DNA of 64,000 nt from assembly GCA_024500155.1 (NCBI GenBank), contig CM044880.1:8618001-8682000 (forward strand). The letters run 5' to 3'. Each line of letters begins with the position of its first letter. The stretch's first letter is position 1. The position numbers and the translations under genes are program-made. The notes below the pieces were generated by a model, which did no database searches, was not told where the DNA came from, and worked only from the letters and a program-made list of their open reading frames with translations. The DNA is from Chenopodium formosanum. Its lineage: Eukaryota; Streptophyta; Magnoliopsida; Caryophyllales; Amaranthaceae. This document shows positions 1-13,599 of the stretch, piece by piece.

Positions 1-1860
1 TTAATTAGTTTAAAACACATGTCACTCTTTCATCAATATTTAGCATTAAGCTCAAACGAACATGAACTGAATTTATTATAGATGCAAATAATCCTCTTAT
101 CTTGTTTACTTATTAATTGTAATCGAATTTTTTCATATGCTTGGTACCATTGTATGCATATGTCTTAGATTTCTGATGTAAAAGAGCCAGATTATCAGAA
201 TGATATAAAAAGAGCGTTTTTATAGGTTTCTAGAGATATGACCCTTTCTGAAAAGGGCGTTTTATCGGTTCGCTGAGAGAAATGATACTCTCTGTATAGA
301 ATAAACACTACACGTGGCTTACGTATAAGAAATTAATTAGTAACTGAAAAATTTAAGTTAAATCAAACATTTATTACTTTGATCATAGTATAATTTTGTC
401 ACGCGGTTTATTTTTGAGAAAATTGTCATGTCAAGCTAAGCATTTTAAAACTAATATCCAATAAATAAGTAACAATTTAATCAAATAATGCTTATATATA
501 GCTCTTAAGAGTAGAGGTGTGCAGAATTGGACCTAGACCGAAAAACCGACCAGAATCGGACGGGTCCACATCCCTACTAAAGAGTGCTTTTATCATTCAT
601 ATCAAAACATAAGATGATTGTATGCATATTTTTTTTCTTCAAATTCCCATCACTCTAAATGTTTGGTGCTTATAGAAAATTTGTTTTGACTTATAGAAAA
701 GTATTTAGTGCTTAAATAAATTTCAAAAAAATAAAATAAAAATAATGCTTAAACAAAACTAGCCACTCTGTGGTGAAGAATACTACAGTATCAAAAATAA
801 TTTTATTGTTATGGTTTGACTTAAATATGAGAAACTATATTACAAATAAGAAAATTGATATTAAAAGAAGAAAATTGTATCCCAATGACATTCAGTGCAT
901 GGTACATACAATGACACAATATTGCACATGCATGCTTAATTGCTTAATTATATTGCTTGTGTTTTTCTTTAACTTCAAGCACACGTGACTTAGCTTACTG
1001 TACATGTGTGGTGGATTAATAAATAATTAAGGATATTATTTTTTATTAGGTTGTTGATTATCGTTAAAGCATTAGGTTAATACAGATTAGTCTCTAATTG
1101 TTGACAAATTAGCCGTAATGAATATGATACTCTGATCCGTTGCATAAAATCATTGTTTCTAAACATGCAAGATTAAGAGTATTACAGATTGCTAATTAAT
1201 GCTTCTTAAGTACGAGTAAGTATTATAAAATCTAGATTCATTGATTCCAGTAAAAAAAAAATACTCTTCTACATTAAAATGTGGTTTATCAATTAGTGGA
1301 AGACATTATTCTTGAGGCATATATATAATGTTTCTTTGATACTTGTATTAGTTTTAGCATGGTTCTAAATGTCTAGTTACAATCAAGTTGAAGAGAATAA
1401 ATTAATTGATGACTTGAATATTTCATACAATAAAATGGATTAATTGGTGCATTTGTTTTAGGTTTGTTAAAATTTTGTCTTCTCAAGGCTACTCAAAGAA
1501 TAGAACAATGTGAACAAAAGTTGTTCAAGAATGGAAGAATTTGAAGGTAGGGATCCCTTACGGGCCTTACCCTTCCCCCCTCACTTTCAAAGTGTCTGAT
1601 TCGCAAATATTGGATTAAAAAAAAGTGAGGGTTGAGGTACGGTCAGAGTCCATCTCCCCCAAGAATGGAAGAATTTGGTGTGTTGTGAACCCCATGGTAA
1701 TAAGGAATAACCACTGTCTTGACAACGATAATTTATTAATCTAACACAATTGAGATTACACATTATATTCGCCAATTCAATCTCTAAGTTTTACTCACAA
1801 AAAGTAGAATTTGTGTACGTCATAGATTAGAACCATGTAACCTTATTGTTATTTCAGATG
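1..1860. other. AT-rich spacer, no gene seen
   Basis: Apart from the small MITE at 512-576, no coding exon, RNA gene or clear element is visible. A 17-bp direct repeat AAGAATGGAAGAATTTG occurs at about 1526 and 1661, around a segment with C- and G-rich patches; its origin is unknown. Confidence 0.5.
512..576. mobile_element. 65-bp hAT-type MITE
   Basis: The ends TAGAGGTGTG and CACATCCCTA are inverted copies. They are flanked by 8-bp direct repeats, CTTAAGAG (504-511) and CTAAAGAG (577-584), with one mismatch. TAGRGRTGTG ends and an 8-bp duplication are hAT hallmarks. Confidence 0.7.
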
Positions 1861-3440
1861 ATATACTACAAGAGGGGGGTGAATTGTATTATGTTCCTAG
1901 TGCCTACTTTTCGCGGAATATAAAACTGATTGATGTTAGGAACTTAGACAATGCAAAGCGGATTTTACGAGGAAACCATCCAGGGCCTAACTGGAAGTAA
2001 AACCTCTATCCACCAAGGGATTTCAAGCCAAACCAATCCACTATAATAGGCCAAACACACCTAGTTACAACCTATTACAAACATACCTTTCTCACAAGTT
2101 CCTACCCGGAAACTTGCTACTCGTTAGGACCTATCCTACCCAACCTAAGCCCCTCACTTAGATTCACTCATACTCCCTGACTACTACTCACTCGTCCTCT
2201 CACTATAAGCTCACTTGGCTTCACCCTAGAAGCTCACACTTTGCACTCATACAATTATGATAATGAGACTTCTCACGAACTCTCACACCCCAATACATAA
2301 AACACTCAAAACCCTTTTCCCCAATTACAAGATCTCAAAGAATAACTCTAAATACATATCAATGAATAACGAGATAAAACTAATATGCTGGACACTTAAG
2401 ATCTGTCTGGAACTTACTGGACAAACTGAAACCAAACCTGACTGGAACTTTGACATGGAGGTTTGACTTAGGTTCGTGGTGAAGGATGAAACCATTAAGC
2501 ACAACCACAAAGCTTCGTCAGCCTACCACTTTGAATGAATACGTATGAGCATATTTATAGTACACCCAAATCATTCTTTTCGTAAAAGATAAGCTTTATA
2601 AAAAGATATGTTTAAAAGATATTTTCCAAAAATAAGGTTTCCAAAAATATATCTTTTTGTTAAGAATATATTCTGTCAATAATAATAAGATATATTTGCT
2701 ATAAAATCAGATTTTATTTAAAACTTATACTCTCCAAATATATATACTAGCTTATCTTTTTCAAAAAGATATACTTCTCATAAAATCAGATTTTAGTCCA
2801 AACTTATACTTATATTTTCCAAATATACTAGCTTATCTTTTTCAAAGATATACTTATCATAAAATCAGATTTTATTCTAAGCTTATTTTTGCTCAAAATA
2901 CTTTCCAAAAATAACTTATCATTTTCCAAAAGGGATTTATTAGAAAATAAATATCTTTATTCAGTAAAACCAAATCCCTAAAAGATATGCACGTATTAGG
3001 TAAATATATATATAACTAAAACCGACCTTTAACGACGTGCAAACTTAAGTTCTGATTAGGTTATGGAACTCTGACATTCTCCGAGTTCCTGACAAGTCAG
3101 TAACTCTAATTTCATTGACTATCATGAGTTCACCTTGGTTCTTTAGACTTGTTTCAGACTGACTTTTATGTCCAACATACTTACATGAATCCAAGAGCGA
3201 TATACTTCGATTTTTCCGTCTTCATGTTGTTTCTTTGAACTCTTGTTCTGAAATCTTGTAGTATTGATGTATTCAAGATATTGGGGCAACATTATTCCAC
3301 TTAATGGAGAACGTAAATATTGGACGAAACCTCAAAAATATTATCAACTACCTTAATATTATCAACTAAACGCCAAAATATCCAAGTTGTAGTTTAGTTG
3401 GACTCTAATACTATGACAAATTTTAGGTTAATTGAAAACG
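1861..3440. repeat. Repeat-like sequence with about 78-bp tandem units
   Basis: No gene is seen. The part starting GAGGGGGGTGAATTGTATT near 1872 resembles interspersed plant repeats; a related phrase recurs at 63137 and 63491. At about 2700-2940 three imperfect copies of a 78-80 bp unit follow each other, each with AAATCAGATTTTA and CTAGCTTATCTTTTTCAAA. It may be an old retroelement remnant, with no coding domain left. Confidence 0.45.
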
Positions 3441-3449
3441 TAAATATTG

Positions 3450-6400
3450 GACAAAACCTCAAAAATTTCTCAAAAAGTGTGGATATTAGCCTTTAATTTT
3501 GGAATTTTTTGACTTTTTTTCACCCAAAAATAAAAATTACCGAAATGTTTACCATGGTCCCTAATGCCCTCCGGGATTCCAATTGGCTTGGTGGAACCAT
3601 CCAATTTGCCTTTAAACGACTAATTTACCGGTTTACAACTTGCACCGATTTCATTAACTCAAACTTACCACGAACATTTATGACAACATATAATGATCAT
3701 ATATGGATCCAAACAGCAGTATATGACCACGAGGTGTATCCCCTAAAATCTCAATGATTTTTGACACCGGGACTCGAAACATTCGAAATTTCTCAAAAAA
3801 CGTGGATATTAGCGTTCAATTTTGGAATTTTTTGACTTTTTTTCGCCCGGAAATAAAAATTGCCGAAATGTTTACCATGGTCTCTAATACCCACTAGGAG
3901 TCCAATTGGCCAATTGGGTGGGTGGAAACATCCAATTTGCCTTTAAATGACCAATTTACCGATTTACAACTTGCACCGATTTCATTAATTCAAGCCTACC
4001 ACGAACATTTATGACAACATATAATATTCATATATGGTTCCAAACGGTATTATATAACCTCGAGATGTATATCCTAAAATCTCAAGCCTTTTCGACATCT
4101 GGTCCTAAAACCTCCAAAATTTCTCAAAATTGTGGATATTAGCCTTCAATTTTGGAATTTTTTGACTTTTTTTCGCCCGAAAATAAAAATTGTCGAAATG
4201 TTTACCATGGTCTCTAATACCCACTAGGATTCCAATTGGGTGGGTGGAAACCTCCAATTTGCCTTTAAATGACCAATTTACCGATTTACAACTTGCACCG
4301 ATTTCATTAACTCAAGCCTACCACGAACATTTATGACAACATAAAATGATCACTTATGGTTCCAAACAGCATTATATGACCCCGATATGTATCCCCTAAA
4401 ATCTCATTTCTCTTCGACACCGGGCCCTGAAGACTCCAAATTTTTTAAAAAGCGTGGATATTCGCCTTCAATTTTTGAATTTTTTGACTTTTTTTTTCGC
4501 CCGTAAATAAAAATTGCCAAAATGTTTACCATGATCCATAATACCCTCCCGGAGTCCAATTGGGTGGGTGAACCACCAATTTGCCTCTAAACGACCAATC
4601 TACCGGTTTACAACTTACACCGATTTCATTAACTCAAACCTACCACGGACATTTATGACAACTAATAATGATCATAAATGATTCCAAACGACAGTATATG
4701 ACCCCGAGATATATTCCCTAAAATCTAAAGTCTTTTCGACACCGGGTCCCAAAACTTCCGAAATTTCTCAAAAATTGTGGATATTAGCCTTTAATTTTGA
4801 ATTTTTTTGACTTTTTTTTGCCCGAAAATAAAAAATTGCCAAAATGTTTATCATAGTCCCTAATATCCTTTGGGAGTCCAATTGGTTGGGTGGAACCATC
4901 CAATTTGCCTTTAAACGACCAATTTATTAATTTATAACTTGCACCGCGCCGATTTCATTAATTCAAGCCTACCACGAACATTTATGACAACATATAATGA
5001 TCATATATGGTTCCAAACGACATTATATGACTCTAAGATGTATCCCCTAAAATCTCAATCCTTTTTGACACCGGGTCCCGAAACTTCCAAAATTTCTCAA
5101 AAATCGTGGATAGCCTTCAATTTTGGAATTTTTTGACTTTTTTTCGCCCGGAAATAAAAATTGCCGAAATGTTTACCATGGTATCTAATACCCACTAGGA
5201 TTCCAATTGGGTGGGTGGAAACATCCAATTTGCCTTTAAACGTCCAATTTACCGATTTACAACTTGCACCAATTTCATTAATTCAAGTCTACCACGAACA
5301 TTTATGACAACGTATAACGATCATATATGGTTCCAAACGGTATTATATGACCCCGAGATGTATCTCCTAAAATCTCAAGCCTTTTGGACACTTGGTCCTG
5401 AAACCTCCAAAAAAATTTTAAAAAGCATGGATGTTACCTTCAATTTTGGAATTTTTTGACTTTTTTGCCCGGAAATAAAAATTGTCGAAATGTTTATCAT
5501 GGTTCCTTATACCCTTCGAGACTCCAATTGGTTGGGTGGAAACATCCAATTTGCCTTTAAACGACCAATTTACCGATTTACAACTTGCACCGATTTCATT
5601 AATTCAAGTCTACCACGAACATTTATGACAACGTATAACGATCATATATGGTTCAAAACGATATTATATGACCCCGAGATGTATCTCCTAAAATCTCAAG
5701 CCTTTTCGACACTTGGTCCTGAAACCTCCAAAATTTTCTTAAAAAGCGTGGATGTTACCTTCAATTTTGGAAATTTTTGACTTTTTTTGCCCGGAAATAA
5801 AAATTGCCGAAATGTTTATCATGGTTCCCTATACCCTTCGAGAGTCCAATTGGTTGGGTGGAACCATCCAATTTGCCTTTAAACGACCAATTTACCAATT
5901 TACAACTTGCACCGATTTCATTAATTCAAGCCTACCACGAACATTTATGACAACATATAATGATCTTATATGGTTCCAAACGGTATTATATGACTCCGAG
6001 ATGTATCCCCTAAAATTTCAAGCCTTTAATTTCGGAATTTTTTTACTTTTTTTCGCTTGTAAATAAAAAATTGTTGAAATATTTACCATGGTCTCTAATA
6101 CATCCGAGAGTCTAATTAGGTGGGTGGAACCATCAAATTTGCCTCTAAACGATCAATTTTCCGATTTACAAGTTGCATCGATTTCATTAACTCAAGCCTA
6201 CCACGAAAATTTATGACAACAAATAATAATAATAAATTGTTCCAAACGACATTATATTACCCCAAAATATATATTCCCTAAAATCTCAAGTCTTTTCAAC
6301 ACCGGGTCCCGAAACCTCCAAAATTTCTCAAAAAATTTGGATATTAGCCTTTAATTTTGAAAATTTTAGACTTTTTTTTGCCTGAAAATAATAATTGCTG

Positions 6401-7660
6401 AAATATTTACCATGGTCCCTAATACCCTTTGGGAGTCCAATTGGGTGGGTGGAACCAACCAATTTGCCTTTAAACGACCTATTTACCAGTTTATAACTTG
6501 CACCGATTTCATTAACTCTAGCCTACCAAGAACATTTATGACAATAAATAATTATCATATATGGTTCCAAACGACATTAAATGACCCCAAGATGTATCTC
6601 CTAGAATTTCAAGACTTTTCGACACTGGTCCCCAAATCCTCCAAAATTTCTCAAAAAGCGTGGATAATTAGTCTTCAATTTTGAATTTTTTTATTTTTCC
6701 ACCCCGGAAATAAAAATTGTTGAAATGTTTACCGTTGTCCCTAATAACGTTCGGGAGTCCCACTGGGTGGGTGGAACCATCCAATTTGCCTTTAAATGAC
6801 CAATTTACCGGTCTTTCAACTTGCACCGATTTCATAAATTCAATAACGGCATTATATGACCCGAGATGTATCTCTTAAAATTTCAAGACTTTTCGACACC
6901 GGGCCCGAAACCTCCATAGTTTCTCAAAAAGTGTAGATATTAGTGTTCAATTTTTGAATTTTTTTACCTCTTTTGCCCGGAAATAAAAATTGCCGAAATG
7001 TTTACCATGGTCCCTTATACCCTCGGGAGTCCAATTGGGTTGGTGGAACCATCCAATTTGCCTTTAAACGGCCAATTTAATTACCGGTTTACAACTTGCA
7101 CGTATTTCATTAACTCAAGCCTATTACAAACATTTTTGACAACATATAATGATAATATATGGTCTCAAACGACATTATATGACCCTTTGATGTATCCCCT
7201 AAAATAATAATACTTTTCTACACCGGGCCCCGAAACCTTCAAAATTTCTTAAAAAGCGTGGATATTAGTTTTTAATTTTGAAATTTTTTTATTTCTTTTC
7301 GCCTGGAAACAAAAATTGCTGAAATGTTTACCATAGCTCCTAATACCCTCCGGAGGTCTAATTGGGTGGTTGGAACCATCCAATTTGCCTTTAAACGACT
7401 AATTTATCGATTTTACAACTTGCACTGATTTCATTAATTCAAGTCTATCACGAACATTTATGACAACAAATAAATGATCATATATGGTTCAATTTTGGCA
7501 TTTTTTGACTTTTTTCGCTCGTAAATAAAAATTGCCGAAATGTTTACCATGGTCCCTAATACTCTCCGGGAGTCCAATTGGGTGTGTGGAACCATTCAAT
7601 TTGCTTTTAAACGACCAATTTACCGATTTACAACTTGCATCGATTTACCGGTTTACAGCG
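3450..7660. repeat. Tandem satellite array, about 323-bp unit, about 13 copies
   Basis: The block containing GCCGAAATGTTTACCATGG recurs at about 3548, 3871, 4201, 4525, 4847, 5172, 5493, 5815, 6082, 6406, 6728, 7001, 7327 and 7543. Spacing is 321-330 bp, except for three shortened copies (267, 273 and 216 bp). Each unit also has a run of T, CGCCCGGAAATAAAAATTG, and CCACGAACATTTATGACAAC. Several units keep an open frame with similar peptides (for example SSLPRTFMTTYNDHIW), which follows from shared sequence and does not show coding. A 320-bp unit is a typical plant satellite size (two nucleosomes). Confidence 0.92.
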
Positions 7661-8770
7661 GCCAATTTAATTAACTTGCACCAAACCCGACTTGAACCGA
7701 AATTGACCCAAACCCGTTTTAACCCGTCAAAACCCGAATTTAACCCGACTTGTTACTAACCTGCAAACCCGAATTCAACCCGACCCGTTCCTAACCCGAC
7801 CCTAATTTAACCAAACCTGTTACAAACCCGACCCGAAATTAACACGACTTGTTATTGACCTGACCCAAATTCAACCCGACTTGTTATTGACCCGACCCGA
7901 ATTTTACCTTACCTATTACTTACCCAACCCAAAAATTCAACCCGATCTGTTACTAACTCGACTCGAAATTAACACGACTTATTATTGACCCGACCTAAAT
8001 TCAACCCAAATTGTTCTTGAACCGATTATTTAGACCACCTTATTATTGTTGATCAAAGCATTTTGTCTTGGGAGACCAAGTCGGTCTAGGCCAGCAAAAA
8101 AAAAGGAGCATCATCCTCAAATTTAAGAGTTAAATATAATATATATTTGTTGTATGGTCAAAGGAGATAATTATCTTCTTAAATTATAGACTATAGTTCC
8201 CTAGTATATTGCCATATATATTATAGTCAAAGGAAATAATTAGATTGATAAAAATGATAATTATCTATTTATAGTTAGTTGAACCCGAATATGACCTGAC
8301 TTGGAAATGGCCCGACCTGATTGTAACCTGCAAATTATTGACTTGAACATAACCCGACCTGAACCCGAGAATAACCCGACTTGAAAATGACCCGAACTAA
8401 TTATAATCTGCAAATTATTGACTTGAACCGAACCCGACTCAAACCCGAGAATGACCCAACCTGATTCTAACCCGCAAATTATTGACTTGAACCGAACCTA
8501 ATTCGAACCCAAGAATTACCCTAACCCATTTTAACCTGTGAAAACCCGAATTAAACCCGACCTATTGTTCACCCGACCCGAATGTAACCTGACCTGTTAT
8601 TAACCCGACATAAACCCGACCCAAACCCGATGAGAAGTATGACCTGACATGACCTGACTCAAGCATGACCCAATCCAAACCCGACCCACATAGGTTATGG
8701 AATTAATCTGAATCGACCCAACCCGAGTTGACCCGACCCACTCTTACCCGACCCGTTTACCCGAATTGAC
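7661..8770. repeat. Degenerate ACCCG-rich minisatellite in two blocks
   Basis: Blocks at about 7680-8030 and 8283-8765 are built from variants of AACCCGACCTG and AACCCGAATT, split by about 250 bp of AT-rich DNA. The right edge reads ACCCGAATTGACAGCTCTA, which resembles the TAGAGCTGTCAA end seen on many plant hAT elements. No matching left end was found, so the block may be a truncated hAT derivative. Confidence 0.7.
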
Positions 8771-9222
8771 AGCTCTAAATTTTGTACGTTTAATATGTTG
8801 AATAAATCATCAAGTATATATGTACTACAAATATCTTAGTCGATTATACTAGTGCTTAAACATAACATACCCAATCTTATTATAACAAATAATACTCTAT
8901 AATACAATACATAACAAGAACTATAGCTATAATATTTTTCTAAATGGGTTGTAAATTAACATTTTCATCATAATGAATAAAGATATATATATAGCTAGTA
9001 CTTCGTAAATGAATTGCTAGCTAAAAAATAAATAAACACAAAGTAATTATGTTATAACAAAAACAGCCATGTATCAAGAATTTTTTTCTATATAAGGCAT
9101 CTAATATGTATATATTTTTTTAGTAATAATTCATAATAATAATAATAATAAAGTCTACAATAATTTGCGTAGGTTTTTCTTAATTAATTTCTTTGATTTT
9201 AGTCGTTCAAAAGTAGCAAATT
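8771..9222. other. AT-rich spacer, 3' of Aux/IAA
   Basis: No gene or element is seen. It includes the presumed 3'UTR of the minus-strand Aux/IAA gene and a short (AAT)n run near 9134. Confidence 0.5.
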
Positions 9223-12200
9223 TCATCCATGGCAATGCTTCTTAGATTGCAAACCAAAGCCCTTTGCGTCTGCTCTTTTCATTATCCTCAGCCTCTTGCA
9301 TGACTCTACAAACATACTGTGCAAATCAAAATAAAAATTCTTTTTAGTACATTAATTAATTAAATTAATTTATTTAAAAAACCTAACGATGCAACTTTGC
9401 ATGCTTCAAAGTTAATCACATTATTTTCGAATAGAGAGAGTACTCACGATTATTAGTGAGATGATTTCTCAATACTCAAAGCATTATAATCGAGGATTTA
9501 TTACTCCATAGTATAAACAATCACAATCAAAAATATACATGGCCTTTTAAAGTATGATACAGGTGTTAAATATTACTCGTAACAATCTATATACTTCCTC
9601 CGTTCTGTTAATATTGCAACAAGGAGGAAATTACGCATCCCAAAACTCATTTTATAGTCTAAATATCTATAATTGTGTAAGAGTAAAAATTATAAAAAGT
9701 TGATATTGTGAAAGTAATTTATGAGACGAATCCAACAAGATCCCACTTGACTATATTTTGCTTAACGTATAACTCATATTATATGGTCAAACAAGAGTGA
9801 TGAATAGTGCAAAAAGTCCATTGTTGCAATATTAATAGAACGGAAAAAGTATGTTATAATGATACAAAATTATACGCGATTGCTGTATATGAAATAATAA
9901 TACATCGTATGTACGAAGTATATAATAAGGTTGTTGAATGTTGAATTGACAAATTATGGACAGTTATAATGCGGAGTTTTAAGTATGTCGGCAAAATGTG
10001 GTCCATAAAACTTTACTACAAATGCTTTATTTGGTTAACTTTTGTTAAGTAAGCCTTTTATACAGCAAGTTATAAGCACAAGATACTGCTTTGAAAGTGA
10101 AGACAGCCTAAAAAGAGGAAAAGTTATGGGAACTAAAGTTGATTAAAGTTTGGATTTTAAGTAATTCCATTGTTTTACCTATGCTTTGCTAATTGCTACT
10201 AGGTTAGTCCGTTTTTATTTAATTTCTTTGTTTTAATGTACTTGTAACATTTTATTAAAAAATAAAGTGTCACGCGTTTACTCAAGCCGCCCTTACTAAA
10301 TCTGCCTAAGATTGATATTAGCACCATAAAAATGCAAGAATTAGTGAAAAATGAGTCTCTTTTATAATTTTTTAGGCAAGAAATAAAAAATTACATCGAG
10401 AATGGTAACAGAGAAAAACAAAGAGAGTATTATCATTCGTCACTACAACTAGATGTATAGAAAGATAAAAAAATTTACTAAACAAAAATAGCCATGCTCC
10501 GTTAACATGATGAAAATAAATTTACATGTGACTTTTGTTAGTAAAATTTTATGGGATTATGACACCATGATTTTGAAATTCTATCTCCAACATTTGTTAA
10601 TGTTATGGCTAATCCCTTTGAAAAAATTAATGAAGATAATTGTACATCAATTTGTTATTATTACTTATTACTCGTACCACAATTTAGCTAAAGCCCCTTA
10701 TCAAACAAGCCAAAAACAATAAGTAGTACTAGTACAAAGAAAAGATATGGTTTTGTCAAGTAAAATTTCCTAGACCGACACTTTCAATTTTGGAGTCGAG
10801 GCAGTAGGCCAGTACATAATAGAAATTTTGTATTATTATATTATTTATATAGACATTCATTTTCACATGTGAAATTGCAAGCATATTCATTACCATTCAT
10901 TATTCTCCTCTCCTTGCGAGAGACCTTTCTTAATCACAAAGTTTTTAGGTAGTTACTCATAGAGAAGTTATGATGTGAAATCAAAGGGTTTAGGGTTTTC
11001 ATCAATATTTGATCTAAATCAGTATAGAAACAAAATCGCAATGTAAGGCCTCTATTTGAAAAGATGTAAAGACATCGAATAACACTGCTCGTGTCATGAA
11101 GTGGTATAATGGAGTTGTGCACTTATGTGTATGCTTAAATATGTTGTTTTGGGCATTAAAGTAATATAATTTTTTAAATTCATGATTTACAGATCTTAAT
11201 AATTATTTTAAATACTTTTATAACTTATTATTAATGACGGAGTATTATTTTTTCCATTAAAAAACCATGAAGAAGTTATTACCAAACATCTTAAGTACTC
11301 CGTGTCAAATAAGCCATCAATGTTAAAACGTTATTCATGTGAATCATTTCTCATATAGGTCATTATTAAGAACAAAGTAAAGATATAAAAATATCTCTAG
11401 TTTAATGCATTATATACTTTCTCTTATTTTTTTTTTACTAGTTTACACATTTTGACTTTAAAACTATTCACATATATAAAAGTTACTTAGTAATTTATAC
11501 TTAAGATGAAAAAAGTATACTAATGTGAAATCTTATTAGATTTTTCCCAATACATTTAACTAATACAGTAAATAACAACCTATATTACAATTTATATTAA
11601 TAAGTGAAGATTATTGGTGATTGAAATCGTGCAATGAAAAACATGACTAGAGAGGAGAATTGTGTTAATCAAAATGAAACAAAAAAAAGTAATATTTTCT
11701 TTAAAATATTTTAAATCATCTAAGGAAGCAAATTATACTACTCCGTACTACATTGAACAATATAAGCTAGAGTAAATTTAATTTAAAATTGTATTAGTTT
11801 ATGATTAGTAAGAACTTACTTCCATGGGACATCCCCAACAAGCAGCCAATCTCCATCTTTGTCTTCATAAATAGGAATGTACTCAGAATTATCTGCATCT
11901 TCCAATGCCTCTTCTGTTAATTAATATACAAAATTAATTAGCAACTTTATAATTTCCTTGTAATTTGGAGGATCAAATATCGAATTTATTTGTTAAGAGC
12001 AAAATGATTGCATATTTTTGCTCTTTATATGGATTACAATTTCATTACTGATTGGAATAGGTTTATCTTAAAATCTCGACTCGTGTAAATGTTTATATTC
12101 ACTTTGGTAACTAAACTGCTTCATTTTTATACTTCATTCGTTTAATTATAAATGCAATGTGTCTTATTTAACACTTGTTACTGTATGTAAATAATATAGT

Positions 12201-13474
12201 AAAAAAAATTTGAAGTTTTAAAAGTATACATTAATTAGGACAGATCAAACAAGATTACACAAGACTATAATTAGTTAACTACTGTACTAAAAATCATCAA
12301 AGATAATCACAACATAGTGTTATAAACAATATAAAAGTTAAAACGTTGCAACTAAAAATAAACGGATGAAGTAATTTATGCGAGGAGTAATTTATGGATT
12401 TGGTTGGTTGGTCTTAAAACAATGCCTCGAATTCAAAACATCCAGTGTGAGCAGGATGTTTGTAATTTAAGCATAGGAAATTAATCAAAATATATAATTC
12501 TATTGTTTTTGCATGGACTTGCATACGGCTCTATGCACATGTGAAATCAAATTAATTAGCTAATTGAAAAGGCAAACATCTTAATTAGCTAGCTAATCTA
12601 ATCATTGGGACATTGACCTTCACCTAACCAAAATTTAAGGAGGGGTATAAATTATGAAATAATATACCTAGTAGTATATTTTAATGTATATTCAATTGAA
12701 CTTTTCTTCTGAAAATCTTCATGTTCATCAATTGTTTATTCAAGCACATAAATATATGTTATGAAGTATACAATATTATCACAAAAATGAAAACAACATA
12801 CAAACAAACTCATTAGAGTATCCTATATCTTATCTTTTTATGTTCATCAATAAAAAGTTCAAATATACGAATATATCTTATCTTAAATAATAAATTAAGA
12901 GTCAATTTTAAAGACAATAATGCTATATTTCAACGGACAATGTTGTGCATTTTAGTAAAAAAAAATAATAACTTTTTACGAGTATAAATTTCACTTTTGT
13001 TGACATGTCATGATTATCTTTCTTTGCAGATTGGATAAATCTCATGCATTCAGTCTACTATAAGAAAAATAGGAGTAGAAAACGAGGAAGTCACTTACTA
13101 ATGCCAGAGCAGCTAAAGAGATTTTCAACAGCAGCAACAAGATCAGAATACTGTTGATAAAAATTAACATCAATTTTCCTAAGAAAAGGTACACCATCCA
13201 TGCTAATCTTGATCAACCTCTTAGAAGCCTCTTGGCATTCCTTCTCACTACCAATGCTCCTCCTCCTATACGAGCACACGGGCGGCCACCCGACTGCCGG
13301 GCTTTTATTACTCGTCACCGCCACTTTCTCGGTCCGACCACCACCTAGCTCGGAATACACCCTCTTCTTCTCATTACTTTTGACCTCCCCTTGTTTGTCA
13401 CATGAAACCCTAGTTCCACCAGGAAGCCCTAGCCTTAGCTCAGTGATCTCATGTTCGAATCCCGCTTTCGACAT
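9223..13474 (-). CDS. IAA19: Aux/IAA transcriptional repressor, IAA19/IAA6-like (3 exons, 187 aa)
   Basis: Exons read on the minus strand are 13474-13099, 11913-11820 and 9316-9223. All introns are GT-AG and the phases join to 188 codons with stop. Domain I is LRLGLPG at residues 13-19 (EAR-type LxLxL, recruits TOPLESS). A basic KKR lies near 36-38. The domain II degron is VGWPPV at 61-66, the site bound by TIR1/AFB with auxin. The PB1 domain follows: SMDGVPFLRKID with K100, then the acidic EDKDGDW at 142-148, so both faces for ARF and Aux/IAA pairing are kept. KRLRIMKR at 164-171 is the usual C-terminal nuclear signal. WPPVCSYR, the ESCKRLRIMKR.DA.GFGLQ tail and the length point to the IAA19/IAA6 clade rather than IAA1-4. 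Domains I, II and most of III share exon 1. Introns are long (2503 and 1185 bp) and each carries a Stowaway MITE. The paralogue assignment is inference; the family is certain. Confidence 0.94.
9594..9849. mobile_element. Stowaway (Tc1/Mariner) MITE in Aux/IAA intron 2
   Basis: TIRs CTTCCTCCGTTCTGTTAATA and the inverse of TATTAATAGAACGGAAAAAG, with TA duplications at 9592-9593 and 9850-9851. Length 256 bp. It lies in the second intron of the Aux/IAA gene. Confidence 0.88.
12132..12371. mobile_element. Stowaway MITE in Aux/IAA intron 1
   Basis: TIRs CTTCATTCGTTTAATTATAA and the inverse of AACTAAAAATAAACGGATGAAG, with TA at both flanks. Length 240 bp. It sits inside the first intron, which is spliced around it in the inferred model. 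Confidence 0.85.
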
Positions 13475-13591
13475 TTTTCTTAGCTTAATTAGATTGCTCT
13501 TATTATGTTAAAGGAAAGTTATGAATTATATGTTTATGTGATGAAGTTGAATAATAATGAGTTCGTTCATAAAAATGGCAAATAAATTGGT

Positions 13592-13598
13592 TTTTATA
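13592..13598 (-). promoter_or_regulatory. Likely TATA box of the Aux/IAA gene
   Basis: TATAAAA on the minus strand, about 118 bp upstream of the Aux/IAA start codon. Spacing is right for a TATA box plus a short 5'UTR. I saw no convincing TGTCTC or TGTCGG auxin-response element nearby, only a weaker TGTCCT near 13630. Confidence 0.45.
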
Positions 13599-13599
13599 C

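Noticed and set aside
3509..7207. Series of 65-104 codon frames on the plus strand
   Set aside because: They are copies of the same piece of the 323-bp satellite. Shared peptides follow from shared DNA, and stops differ between units.
13154..13511. Plus-strand frames over Aux/IAA exon 1
   Set aside because: Antisense shadows of the real exon.
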